From Planctomycetota bacterium (lineage in GTDB: Bacteria > Planctomycetota > Phycisphaerae > Tepidisphaerales > Tepidisphaeraceae): a DNA stretch of 64,000 bases. Position numbers and translations under genes: made by a program. Below the pieces are notes generated by a model that worked only from the letters and a program-made list of their open reading frames with translations, made no database searches and was not told where the DNA came from. Shown piece after piece: positions 7,611 to 16,239 of the stretch (position 1 is the stretch's first letter; each line of letters begins with the position of its first letter). The DNA is taken from positions 1 through 64,000 of the forward strand of contig JBCDCH010000007.1 of the NCBI GenBank assembly GCA_039182125.1, given 5' to 3'.

Positions 7611-9995
7611 ATGGCTCCGGACACATGCCGACTGTTGCTTTTGGATGACGACGCCGACCAGCGTTCACTGGTCGCTGCGTCGCTGGAGGCGTCGCTGCCG
7701 TTCGGGCAGATTGATCTGAAGTCGGTGGGAGACCCGGCGGCGTTCGAGGAAGCGCTCGTCGGCGATCCGGCCGACTGCATCATCACGGACGCACGGCTCG
7801 CCTGGACCGACGCGTCGGAGGTGCTGCGGCTGGTACGCGACCGTTGGCCGGCGACGGCCGTGGTGCTCTACAGCGGCGGCGTCAGCGAAGAAACCGCCGC
7901 CCGGCTGATGAAGGACGGGGCCGACGACTTCCTGCTCAAATCCCCCGGCGGCGAACAACGGCTGCCCGCGACCGTCGAGGCCGTCGTGCGTCAGCGCCGA
8001 CACCACAACGCCACCGTCCGCGAGCAGGCCGACCTCGACGCCCTGCTGCAGACCCTGCGCACCGACGACGACCGCTGGCGACACACGTTCGCGTCCGTGC
8101 CGATCGGCCTGTTCCGCACCGACCTGCACGGCAACCTGCTCGACGCCAACCCGGCACTTGGCACCATGCTCGCCATGCCGACCGACGGCGAGGTACCCGC
8201 GCCGCTGAACCTCGTGCAACGCCTGAGTCATTTCGACAACCAGGCGACGCTCCTGATGAAGCTCCGCGAGGAGGGCCGCGTCGCCGACTTCGAAGCCAAG
8301 CTTGTCCGACTCGACGGATCACACTGCTGGGTGCGGATCGACGCGGTCGTGCTCAAGGACCAGCGCGGCGAGCCGTTGTTCATGGAAGGCAGCCTTGCCG
8401 ACGTCACCGAACGCGAGGAGGCCCAACGCGAACTCGCCGTCAAGGAGCGCCACCTCCGGGCGGTCTTCGAGCGCTCCACCGTCGGCGTCACCGTCACCCG
8501 GCTGCCCAGCCAACGCATCTCCGAACTCAACAGTCGCATCTGCGCGATGTTCGGCTACAGCCGCGCCGAACTGCTCGGCCAGCCGATCTCTGTTCTCTGG
8601 CACCCGGAGGAACGTGACATGGTGGCCGACCGGCTTCGGCACGTCGCGCGGTTCGGCCCCGACGAGTTCGACCATGAGCAACGCTGCGTCCGCAAGGACG
8701 GCTCGGTCATCTGGATCCAGGCGACCGGCACCATCGTCCGCGATGCCCAGGGCAACGCGACTCACTCCATCGCCAGCCTCTACGACGCCACCGCCCGCCG
8801 CGCCGAGGACGACCGCCTCCGCGAAACCACTCGCGACGCCGAGCTCGCCAGCGCCGCCAAGGACCGCTTCCTCGCGCAGCTTTCCCACGAGCTGCGCACG
8901 CCGCTGACCCCCGCGCTCACCGCCGCGGCCGTGCTGAGCATGGACGACCGTCTGCCCGAGGACGTTCGCGGCGATCTCGAAACCATCCGCCGCAACATCG
9001 AACTCGAAGCCCGACTCATCGACGACCTGCTCGACCTGAACCGCGCCGTCAGCGGTAAGCTCAAACTCCGCCGGGAAACCTTCGAACTCGTCAAGCTCCT
9101 CCGCGAAGCCGTGGCGATCTGCGCCGAGGATGCGGCCGCCAAACGCATCCGCGTCCAACTCGACGTCGCCGACAACGTCGGCAAGGTCCACGCCGACCGG
9201 ACACGCCTCGAGCAGGTCGCGTGGAACCTGCTCAAGAACGCCGTGAAGTTCACCCCCACCGGCGGGCGGATCGACATCCGCTGCACTCGCCATGGCGACC
9301 GCGTCGTGCTCAGCGTCGAGGACACGGGCGTCGGGCTCGAACCGGAACTCATCGGCCGGATCTTCGGCAACTTCGAACAAGGCAACCACGCCAACGCGCT
9401 CAACCCAGGCCTCGGACTCGGACTCGCCGTCGCCCGCGCGATCGTCGAACTCCACGGCGGCACCATCACCGCCGAGTCCGACGGGCCCGACACCGGCTCG
9501 ACCTTCACCGTCGACCTGCCCGTCCCCGAACCCGTCTCCGACACCGGTGCCGACAACCGTTCCAACGAGCAGGTGCTTCAAGGACGTGTGCTGCTCATCG
9601 AGGATCACGCCGACACCGCGGCGGTGCTCGGGAAGTTTCTGCGGCGCTCGGGCTTCGCGGTCCGGTTGGCCCACTCACTCGCCGATGCCCGCGCGGCCCT
9701 CGCGGAGATGGCCGCTACAGGAGAACACGCCGACTTGCTGCTCTCCGACATCGACCTGCCCGACGGCACGGCCCACGACTTCATCCGCGAGACCGTCGAC
9801 AACGAAGACCGGCCCCGCCCGATCGCCGTCGCTTTCAGCGGCCACGGCAACGAGGAAGACCTCCGCGCCAGCCGCGCCGCCGGCTTCGACGAACATCTCA
9901 CCAAACCGATCGCCCCCGACGAACTGCTCGCCACGCTCCGCCGGCTGATGAAACCCCGCACGGCCCCGGCCGGTTCTGGTACAAACACGGGATGA
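7611..9995 (+). CDS. Hybrid sensor histidine kinase with REC-PAS-PAS-HisKA-HATPase-REC layout
   Basis: Cytoplasmic phosphorelay kinase of 794 aa with no membrane segment. An N-terminal receiver has phosphoacceptor Asp60 (CIITDARLAW) and a conserved Lys (LLKSPGG). Two PAS domains follow (about 155-270 and 280-405). The HisKA box LSHELRTPL contains His426. The HATPase has an N box (NLLKNAVKF), G1 (DTGVGL) and G2 (GLGLGLAVARAI). A C-terminal receiver has Asp713 (LLSDIDLPDG) and the Lys of LTKPI. An N-terminal receiver upstream of PAS suggests that another kinase can feed this one. No DNA-binding response regulator is adjacent. The stop overlaps the start of the next gene (ATGA at 9992), which points to translational coupling with a small exported protein. 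Confidence 0.9.
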   Translation: MAPDTCRLLLLDDDADQRSLVAASLEASLPFGQIDLKSVGDPAAFEEALVGDPADCIITDARLAWTDASEVLRLVRDRWPATAVVLYSGGVSEETAARLMKDGADDFLLKSPGGEQRLPATVEAVVRQRRHHNATVREQADLDALLQTLRTDDDRWRHTFASVPIGLFRTDLHGNLLDANPALGTMLAMPTDGEVPAPLNLVQRLSHFDNQATLLMKLREEGRVADFEAKLVRLDGSHCWVRIDAVVLKDQRGEPLFMEGSLADVTEREEAQRELAVKERHLRAVFERSTVGVTVTRLPSQRISELNSRICAMFGYSRAELLGQPISVLWHPEERDMVADRLRHVARFGPDEFDHEQRCVRKDGSVIWIQATGTIVRDAQGNATHSIASLYDATARRAEDDRLRETTRDAELASAAKDRFLAQLSHELRTPLTPALTAAAVLSMDDRLPEDVRGDLETIRRNIELEARLIDDLLDLNRAVSGKLKLRRETFELVKLLREAVAICAEDAAAKRIRVQLDVADNVGKVHADRTRLEQVAWNLLKNAVKFTPTGGRIDIRCTRHGDRVVLSVEDTGVGLEPELIGRIFGNFEQGNHANALNPGLGLGLAVARAIVELHGGTITAESDGPDTGSTFTVDLPVPEPVSDTGADNRSNEQVLQGRVLLIEDHADTAAVLGKFLRRSGFAVRLAHSLADARAALAEMAATGEHADLLLSDIDLPDGTAHDFIRETVDNEDRPRPIAVAFSGHGNEEDLRASRAAGFDEHLTKPIAPDELLATLRRLMKPRTAPAGSGTNTG

Positions 9996-10477
9996 ACCTC
10001 AAACTCTTGCCGTCCGTCGCCGTCCTCGGGGCGCTGATCCTGTTCGTCTCGCTCGGTGCCCAGGAGCAGCAGCGGCCGAACATGGGCCAGATGCTGGTCG
10101 ATGGATTGAAAAGCACGCCCGGCTGTCTCGACGCCGACGCAGCCAATCTCTCGAGCGGCAAGGCGTGCATCTTCGCCTGGTTCGAGAACAAGGAAGCGGC
10201 GCTGGCCTGGTACCACCACCCGGTCCATGTGCGCATGCGTGCCGCAATCCCCACGCCCGATGTTGGCGAGGAAGACCGCGAGCCGATGGCGAACGTGCCG
10301 GACGACGTGCCGGTGCTGGCGGTGGCGACGATGATCTTCGACGGCGAGCCGCTGGTGAAAGACTCGCCCGTCCCCTTCAGCGGCATCAGCATCGAGCTCT
10401 ACACCCCCCTCGACGCCGGCCTCCGCGCCAACGGCGGCTTCGCGCCCAGCGGTTTCATCCCAGGGCACGAGGATTAA
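9992..10477 (+). CDS. Small exported protein coupled to the hybrid kinase
   Basis: 161-aa protein with an N-terminal hydrophobic segment (LLPSVAVLGALILFVSLG), so probably periplasmic or membrane-anchored. The body contains ACIFAWFENKEAALAWYHH, which resembles the dimeric alpha/beta barrel (ABM-like) pattern, but this is a weak match and no enzyme activity can be assigned. The ATG at 9992 overlaps the kinase stop by 4 bp, so the two proteins are probably made together. A sensor or ligand-binding role for the kinase would be inference. The kinase itself has no periplasmic domain. Confidence 0.65.
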   Translation: MNLKLLPSVAVLGALILFVSLGAQEQQRPNMGQMLVDGLKSTPGCLDADAANLSSGKACIFAWFENKEAALAWYHHPVHVRMRAAIPTPDVGEEDREPMANVPDDVPVLAVATMIFDGEPLVKDSPVPFSGISIELYTPLDAGLRANGGFAPSGFIPGHED

Positions 10478-10604
10478 CGCCCCCAACCAGCCCCGCTACA
10501 CCGACCGCCGCAGAACGAACCGGTGCCACCACATTGTCGCAATAGCACCCGACAGGGTGACAAACAACCCTGGAGTCCCCAGTTATTGTCCAAAATTTCC
10601 TTGT

Positions 10605-11087
10605 CTAATCTGCCCTAGTTTCCGGTACTGCCCAATATGGTCTATCCGGTTCTGCGAGGTTGAGAACCGCACCATCAAGCCGAAGAGCGAAACGCTTCTT
10701 ACCCGATGCAGTTTCATAAGTTGTGTTGCTCCGGATGAAAATATCTGGCGCGTCTATGGGAAGAAAGGTATATTGGCCATTGGGGAAGATGTGCGGAATC
10801 AATTCACTCACGTCTTCTCCACGCGCATACTCAACACCAAAACGTTCCCTGGCAAGATCGACATCAATGCGACCTGGTCCCCCTGTGTCGCCAGAGCTTA
10901 GCTCGACATATAGCATGCCACTCATTCTTTCGAATGCTTCTTTTTCCTTTTCGAAAGCTATCGCCGCCTCTTTTTCGCCAGAGAAATTATGATTCGCCGT
11001 GTTGCCGGGCAGAGGCCCAAGAACAACTACAGCAATGGCGACAATGATCGCCAGAATCAGAACGATGATGGATAGCGTGGTTTTCAC
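10605..11087 (-). CDS. Hypothetical single-pass membrane protein
   Basis: 160 aa starting at a GTG (11087). An N-terminal membrane segment (LSIIVLILAIIVAIAVVVLG) is followed by a soluble domain of about 135 residues with a short Glu/Lys helix (EKEAAIAFEKEKEAFE) and no family I recognise. It starts 15 bp after the stop of the transglutaminase-like gene and is very likely co-transcribed with it. GC is clearly below that of the surrounding DNA, which may indicate a different origin. Confidence 0.6.
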   Translation of the reverse strand: MKTTLSIIVLILAIIVAIAVVVLGPLPGNTANHNFSGEKEAAIAFEKEKEAFERMSGMLYVELSSGDTGGPGRIDVDLARERFGVEYARGEDVSELIPHIFPNGQYTFLPIDAPDIFIRSNTTYETASGKKRFALRLDGAVLNLAEPDRPYWAVPETRAD

Positions 11088-11102
11088 TATTGCACGCCGG
11101 GC

Positions 11103-11732
11103 TTACTCAATGATTGGTGGTAGGTTTTCGCCACTGTCGCTGGATTGAGGGTCTGTCAGAATGCGAGTTCTAGATTTGTTGAACGTGAACTGATTCCAAA
11201 CAGACGTGTCATTAATCTCCCCAGTACCGCCATTTGGCCATGGGTCAACAACTACGGTTCCATTTTGGCCGTCAATCTCAATCCAGTTGTGTTCGTCTCC
11301 ATCTGCGTCAAAGGCTTGGACCATGTAAACCTTGAATTTGCTCTCGTTAAACGGCGGAAGGACTTCCACGATTGCATTGCCGATGATTGCCTGCCAATCA
11401 CCACATTGGTTACCTCCAGTGTAATTCCCCATATTTCCGGGCAGTTGGTCTCCGCCAACACGCTCACCTTTCACAGCATCAACGATTGCCCTCGATAGCC
11501 AGCCTGCCTCGTTATTTGCTTGATCCGATCCGTCGCCGATTCCTGTGAGCAAATCCTTAATTTTACCAAATTGCTCAAGTGCCCATTCTTCTATCTCTGC
11601 AAGGCGCTCCTGCTCCATACCTTCATGCGCTGCGCCAACACCTGGTGGCTGCATGGTTAAAACGTGGGTCAAAGCCGGTGCAATAAGTGCAGTTGCAGAG
11701 AGGAAACGACGCTGCTCAAGTGATTCAATCAT
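11103..11732 (-). CDS. LEPR-type exported protein with a transglutaminase-like Cys-His-Asp triad
   Basis: 209 aa. The N-terminus ([11 protein letters not shown], residues 3-13) is a LEPR-XLL variant seen in planctomycete surface proteins. Downstream are NQCGDWQ (Cys110), DEHNWIEI (His148) and VVVDPWPN (Asp163). This order, these spacings and the local sequences (CGD, HNWIEI, VDPW) match the catalytic Cys-His-Asp arrangement of transglutaminase-like (papain-fold) proteins. A role as surface cysteine peptidase or protein cross-linker is inference from the motif. The following gene (start 11087) is a likely partner. The region is lower in GC than its flanks. Confidence 0.65.
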   Translation of the reverse strand: MIESLEQRRFLSATALIAPALTHVLTMQPPGVGAAHEGMEQERLAEIEEWALEQFGKIKDLLTGIGDGSDQANNEAGWLSRAIVDAVKGERVGGDQLPGNMGNYTGGNQCGDWQAIIGNAIVEVLPPFNESKFKVYMVQAFDADGDEHNWIEIDGQNGTVVVDPWPNGGTGEINDTSVWNQFTFNKSRTRILTDPQSSDSGENLPPIIE

Positions 11733-12036
11733 TGTTGGAAAATCTACCTACTTGCAAAAGTGTGTCAAACGGTAATGAAAGTCGTTTCCGCAATTTCGCC
11801 GTTGCCACAGCCAGCGCTGCCAACATCGCGGCGGTGAGCCAGAATCTGATGACTTGCGTTTCCGTCCAACCGAGCTTTGGGGATGTGAAGTATTGGTGGA
11901 TAGGAGCCATGCGGAAGAGGCGTTGGCCTTCGCCAGTTCGCCAGCGAGTTGAGCTTGAGGTAGTTCACTTGCAGGGTCATGCTCAGAGCCTGGGCGACGA
12001 TGAGGCCGCCCGGCGCGAGGCTACCCGTGTCGCCTT
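11725..12036 (-). pseudogene. mraY: Decayed 3' fragment of mraY (phospho-MurNAc-pentapeptide transferase)
   Basis: On the minus strand two frames together reproduce the C-terminal part of MraY. One frame gives GDTGSLAPGG (MraY hallmark GDTGSLALGG) running directly into [18 protein letters not shown]. After a one-base shift near 11947-11949 the other frame gives [12 protein letters not shown] and MAPIHQYF, then [14 protein letters not shown]. The last block matches the family's RMAPIHHHFE...GWPE..VVVRFW ending. About 26 residues between GDTGSLA.GG and the GG.FVAEALS block are missing, and no N-terminal part is present. The fragment therefore cannot encode an active enzyme. It lies between the transglutaminase-like gene and lipA. 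Confidence 0.75.
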
Positions 12037-12060
12037 CATCGGGCGGCGTATCATTTGCCC

Positions 12061-13011
12061 ATGGGCCTCGCACTGCAGGTACTCGAACAGAAGCGGCACA
12101 AGGAAGCGACGGGCGGTTGCTTTGGCGGGGCGACGTTGCCGGTCGGTGACGTGCGCGATGGCGTCGGGCGGTCCAAGCCGTCCTGGTTGAAGATGAAGAT
12201 GCCGGCCGGGGAGCGGTTCGGGAAGATGCGCAAGCTCGTGCAGGAGAACAACCTGCACACCGTCTGCTCCGAGGCCAAATGCCCGAACATCGGCGAGTGC
12301 TGGAACGCGGGGACGGCGACGCTGATGATCCTCGGCGACACCTGCACGCGCAGTTGCGGGTTCTGCCACATCAAGACCGGCCGGCCGACGTGGGACGACC
12401 CCGACGAGCCGCGGCGTGTCGGCGAGGCGGTCGCGACGATGTCGCTGGGCCACGTCGTCATCACGAGCGTGAACCGCGACGAGCTGCCCGACGGCGGTGC
12501 GGGGATTTGGGCCGAGACGATCCGCGAGTGTCGCCGGCAGTCGCCGGGGACGAGCGTCGAGGTGCTCATCCCCGACTTCGAGGGCAACTGGGACGCGCTG
12601 CAGCTCGTGATCGACGCGCGGCCGGACATCCTCAACCACAACATGGAAACCGTTCCCAGCCAATACCGCTGGGTCCGCCCGCAGGCGAAGTACCACCGCA
12701 GCCTCAAGCTTCTGCAGATCTGCAAGGACGCCGGGCTCGTGACCAAGACCGGCATCATGCTCGGCATCGGCGAGGAGGAGCACGAGATCGAACCGGCCAT
12801 GGACGACCTGCTCGCCGTCGGCTGCGACATCCTCACGCTCGGCCAGTACCTCCAACCAACGCCCCGCCACCTCCCGGTCGACCGCTGGGTCACGCCGGAG
12901 GAGTTCGACCGTTGGAAACAGATCGGCGAAGCCAAAGGCTTCTGCCACGTCGAGTCCGGCCCCCTTGTCCGCAGCAGCTACCACGCGGAGAAGCAAGTTC
13001 AGACCTTGTAG
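12061..13011 (+). CDS. lipA: Lipoyl synthase
   Basis: Radical SAM enzyme that inserts two sulfurs into octanoyl groups on lipoyl-dependent proteins such as pyruvate dehydrogenase E2. Starting at the ATG 12061 (316 aa), the auxiliary cluster cysteines C69, C74 and C80 (CSEAKCPNIGEC) and the radical SAM cysteines C95, C99 and C102 (CTRSCGFC) are all present. The C-terminal RSSYHA serine motif that ligates the auxiliary cluster is also seen. A TTG two codons upstream is a less likely start. No lipB or lplA lies nearby. Confidence 0.95.
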   Translation: MGLALQVLEQKRHKEATGGCFGGATLPVGDVRDGVGRSKPSWLKMKMPAGERFGKMRKLVQENNLHTVCSEAKCPNIGECWNAGTATLMILGDTCTRSCGFCHIKTGRPTWDDPDEPRRVGEAVATMSLGHVVITSVNRDELPDGGAGIWAETIRECRRQSPGTSVEVLIPDFEGNWDALQLVIDARPDILNHNMETVPSQYRWVRPQAKYHRSLKLLQICKDAGLVTKTGIMLGIGEEEHEIEPAMDDLLAVGCDILTLGQYLQPTPRHLPVDRWVTPEEFDRWKQIGEAKGFCHVESGPLVRSSYHAEKQVQTL

Positions 13012-13041
13012 CCCGGGACGTGTTCACTACCGTCGTGCGGC

Positions 13042-14310
13042 GTGAACCGGACCCTGCTTCGACAAATCGCTTGGGTCCTTTACGACGCGGCGAACTCCGG
13101 GTTTGGGTTGATCGTGCTCGGACCGGTGTTCGTGTCGGCGTTTACGGATGCGATGTTGCCGCAGCAGCCGGGCTGGCCGCAGGGGGAGGCGGACCGGATC
13201 GCGCGGGGGCTGGAGGCGTTCGGAATCATGTTGCCCGGCAGCGGCGTGGTCGCGCTGTTGGCGGCGATCGTCGCGGCGATCGTCGTGCTGTGCGCGCCGG
13301 TGCTCGGGGCACTGGCCGACGCGCGGGGCTGGCAGCGTCGGCTGTTCGTCGGCTTCGGCGTCACGGGCGGATTGGTCGGTTTGTGCCTCGCGCTGCTCGG
13401 GGAGCAGAGTTGGCTGGCGGGCGCGGTGATCTACGTCGTGGGATTCGTGTGCTTCGGGCTGGCGAACCAGTTTTACAACGCGTATCTGCCGCAACTCGCG
13501 CCGCCGGACAAGCAGGGCCTGCTCAGCGGGATCGGCTTCGCCGTCGGCTACATCGGCGGGGCCGGCGGGATGCTGTTGGCCGTCCTGTACCTGCCCAAGC
13601 CGTACTCCTGGGCGTTCGGCGGGGTGTGGTGGCTGGTGCTCGCAACGCCGGCGTACCTGCTCATGCCCAGCGTCCCCGCCACGCGCGACTGCGGCAAGAA
13701 GTCGATCATCGCCGACGGGTTCGGACGCGTGTGGGAGACCTTCCACGAAGTCCGCAAGTACCGCGTGCTGTTCGTGTTCCTCGCGGCGTTCCTGCTCTAC
13801 TCCAACGGCACCGAGACGATCATCAATCTCTCCCCCGCGTTCGGCTCCGACGTGATCGGCATGAGCGAGGGCGAGTTGGTGCGGATGTTTCTAATCGTGC
13901 AGTTGGTCGCGTTCCTCGGCGCGCTCGGGGCGGGGTTCATCTCCGACCGGGTCGGCAACAAGCCGGTGATCGTGACGACGCTGGTCGTGTGGTGCGTCGG
14001 GTCATCGTTGATGTTCTTCATCACGACGCCGATGCAGTTCACCGCGATGGCGTGCGTGATCGGCGTGGTGCTCGGCGGGGTGCAGTCGTCGAGCCGGGCG
14101 TTGATGGCTCAACTCGCGCCGGAAGAGATTCGCAACGAAGCGTTCGGACTGTACGCGATCGGTAGCAAGGCCGTGTCGGTGTTCGGGCCGTTGCTGTACG
14201 TCGTGCTGTCGGCGGCGCTGGGCGCGCGGTTCGGCGTGTTCGCGGTGCTGCCTTTCCTGCTCGCGGGATTGCTGATCCTGCTAACCGTGCGTGAGCCGAA
14301 GTCGGCATAG
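13042..14310 (+). CDS. MFS transporter, UMF1 (Atg22-like) family
   Basis: Polytopic membrane protein of 422 aa with about 12 hydrophobic segments. The opening IAWVLYDAANSGFGLIV and the segment GLANQFYNAYLPQLAP are characteristic of the UMF1/Atg22-like branch of the major facilitator superfamily, many members of which export amino acids or are of unknown substrate. The start is a GTG at 13042, 30 bp after the lipA stop. A bidirectional hairpin separates it from the convergent flagellin gene. Confidence 0.82.
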   Translation: MNRTLLRQIAWVLYDAANSGFGLIVLGPVFVSAFTDAMLPQQPGWPQGEADRIARGLEAFGIMLPGSGVVALLAAIVAAIVVLCAPVLGALADARGWQRRLFVGFGVTGGLVGLCLALLGEQSWLAGAVIYVVGFVCFGLANQFYNAYLPQLAPPDKQGLLSGIGFAVGYIGGAGGMLLAVLYLPKPYSWAFGGVWWLVLATPAYLLMPSVPATRDCGKKSIIADGFGRVWETFHEVRKYRVLFVFLAAFLLYSNGTETIINLSPAFGSDVIGMSEGELVRMFLIVQLVAFLGALGAGFISDRVGNKPVIVTTLVVWCVGSSLMFFITTPMQFTAMACVIGVVLGGVQSSSRALMAQLAPEEIRNEAFGLYAIGSKAVSVFGPLLYVVLSAALGARFGVFAVLPFLLAGLLILLTVREPKSA

Positions 14311-14317
14311 CAAAACG

Positions 14318-14343
14318 CCCCGGCACAATTGCGTGTACCGGGG
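14318..14343. terminator. Bidirectional hairpin between MFS and flagellin genes
   Basis: CCCCGG (14318-14323) pairs with CCGGGG (14338-14343), with an inner ACA/TGT extension across one mismatch. It sits between two convergent genes and has an A-run on the left side (CAAAA), giving a U-tract for the minus-strand transcript. Confidence 0.6.
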
Positions 14344-14366
14344 TGCGGTTGCGAAGTTTCTCAGCC

Positions 14367-15773
14367 TTAGTTACCCAGCAACTGCAGCGCGAGCTGTGGC
14401 GTCTGGTTGGCCTGGGCGAGCACGTTGGTGCTCGACTGGCTCAAGATCTGCTGACGGGTGAGCTTTGCCGTGGCTTCGGCGAAGTCCGTGTCGCGGATCG
14501 CCGACTCGGCCGCGCTGCTGTTCTCGTAGGCAACGCCCAGCGAGTTGATCGTGCTGCCGATCGTGAACCGCTGGAACGCACCGAGTCGCCCGCGAAGCTG
14601 GCTGACCTGTTTGATGGACTCGTCGATGATGCGTTGAGCACGGACGAGGTTGTCGCTCGTGATCTGGTTGGCACCGCCGGAGGAGAGGCTCGAGAGGAAG
14701 CCGTCGACGTCGTTACCGAGCGAGCCGCTCGAAACCGACTGCAAGCCGACGGCCGCCTTGTCGGTCTCGGTCACCTTGCTGCCGAGCGCGAACGTCGCCC
14801 CACCGCCGGTGACGGCGAAGGTCTTGTTGTTGCCGGCGTTGAGATCCTCGGTGAGACGGAACTCCAGATCGAGGTTGCTGTTGCGGAAGGTCACGTCGAG
14901 ACCGTCGGTCGTGGCGGTCGCACCGTTGACCTGAACGACAGCGTCGGTGCCCTGATCCTGGGCGTCGAAGAATGTGCCGCTGATGGTCTTGGCACTGACG
15001 ACTTCGTCGCCGCCGTACTCCTCGGAACGGAGGATGATCTTGTTCGGAACCGAGCCGACCGAGGCGGTGACGCCGGTGGAGACGGTGACGGCGTTGACCG
15101 CGGCAACGACCGCGGAAAGCGCCGTACCCGAACCGAACGCCAACTGCTCGACGCCTTCGGTGCCCTTGACCTCGATGACGGCGGTGTTGGACAGGGCCGA
15201 GGAGGTGAACGCATTGGAGAGCACACCCTGCGTGGCGGAGTTGGTCACTTCGACCACGACGTTGTTCTTACCACCGTCGGGGATGCGGGCGGCATTGACA
15301 CGGACGTTGACCACCGCCGACGCGTCGGCCGACGAGGTGGTGTAGTCGTAGGTGCCGTCGAGCAGCTTCTGTCCCTGGAAGCTGGTCGCACTAGAGAGCC
15401 GGTTGACGGTCTGGAGGATCGAGTCGATTTGGAGTTGGTTCGCGTCGATCTCTTCCCTGGAGAGGCCGCCGGGGTTGGCCGATTGCGACACGAGCGCCTG
15501 GAGCTCGTTGAGCAACGTCGAGACTTCGCTGAGACCGCCCTCGGCGGTACCGATGATGTTGGACGCACGTTCGCCGTTGTCGATGGCCTGCAAGATGCCG
15601 GACTTCTCGGCACGGAGGTTTTCGGACGCGATCAGCCCGGCCGGATCATCCGCGCCGGTGTTGATCTGCAGGCCCGTGCTCAAGCGCGTCAGGGAGGTGT
15701 TGAGGTCCTGCTGGTTGTTCCGCAAAGTGCGCTGGGCGAGCAGCGACGAGACGTTGGTGTTGATCCGCGTCAT
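14367..15773 (-). CDS. fliC: Flagellin
   Basis: Flagellar filament subunit of 468 aa. The N-terminal D0/D1 region (INTNVSSLLAQRTL, RLSTGLQIN, DDPAGLIASE) and the C-terminal D1/D0 region (QRFTIGSTINSLG, LTRQQILSQSS, LAQANQTPQLALQLL) are both canonical. A central variable domain of about 200 residues would form the exposed D2/D3 part. A good ribosome site (GGAAGG) lies just upstream of the ATG. No other flagellar gene is in the window, so this is a detached filament gene. I did not find a clear sigma-28 promoter upstream. Confidence 0.95.
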   Translation of the reverse strand: MTRINTNVSSLLAQRTLRNNQQDLNTSLTRLSTGLQINTGADDPAGLIASENLRAEKSGILQAIDNGERASNIIGTAEGGLSEVSTLLNELQALVSQSANPGGLSREEIDANQLQIDSILQTVNRLSSATSFQGQKLLDGTYDYTTSSADASAVVNVRVNAARIPDGGKNNVVVEVTNSATQGVLSNAFTSSALSNTAVIEVKGTEGVEQLAFGSGTALSAVVAAVNAVTVSTGVTASVGSVPNKIILRSEEYGGDEVVSAKTISGTFFDAQDQGTDAVVQVNGATATTDGLDVTFRNSNLDLEFRLTEDLNAGNNKTFAVTGGGATFALGSKVTETDKAAVGLQSVSSGSLGNDVDGFLSSLSSGGANQITSDNLVRAQRIIDESIKQVSQLRGRLGAFQRFTIGSTINSLGVAYENSSAAESAIRDTDFAEATAKLTRQQILSQSSTNVLAQANQTPQLALQLLGN

Positions 15774-16182
15774 GCGAATGTTCCTTCCATGGTCCGGCGA
15801 GAAGGTGCCGGTAAGGTTCGATAAGTTCCTCGGCCGATCCGTGGCCGGCGGTGTGGCGCTGTTCCATCACCGCACGCGGTGGCGGGCAACTACACCCGCC
15901 GATCCCGCAACCGCTCTCACCCCTCCGGGACGACGCGGCGAAATGCTTCGGTTGTCAGGCCCGAGAATCGATCGATCCCCGAACCGCGATCGCCTCCGGC
16001 GGCCGCAACACGTCGCACGAACCTGGAAACACTGAGCCAACTCAACGTCCAATTCGACAGGTCGTGCCGCAAATCCATCGACGTTCACGGCCGCAACGCT
16101 TGAACAAGACACGTCCGAAAACACCGTTTTCGCGTTATGGGACGCAGTTACCGGGCGTGCCAGTGTCCTGGCGCAATCAGCA
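15774..16182. other. Intergenic region upstream of flagellin
   Basis: No coding frame with support. It must hold the flagellin promoter (minus strand). A small perfect hairpin CGAAAAC-ACC-GTTTTCG lies at 16116-16132. I see no clear -10/-35 or sigma-28 box. Confidence 0.4.
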
Positions 16183-16210
16183 ACGGCGGCATGCCGAAGC
16201 ACGCCGCCGT
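16183..16210 (-). terminator. Hairpin after the minus-strand PEP-CTERM gene
   Basis: Perfect 8-bp arms ACGGCGGC (16183-16190) and GCCGCCGT (16203-16210) lie 30 bp beyond the stop of the PEP-CTERM gene read on the minus strand. Confidence 0.45.
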
Positions 16211-16239
16211 CGAAGAAAATCAAGGTTGAACCATGTCGC

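Noticed and set aside
11725-12036. Programmed frameshifting in an intact mraY
   Set aside because: The N-terminal two thirds of the gene are absent and about 26 internal residues are deleted, so no frameshift could restore a working enzyme.
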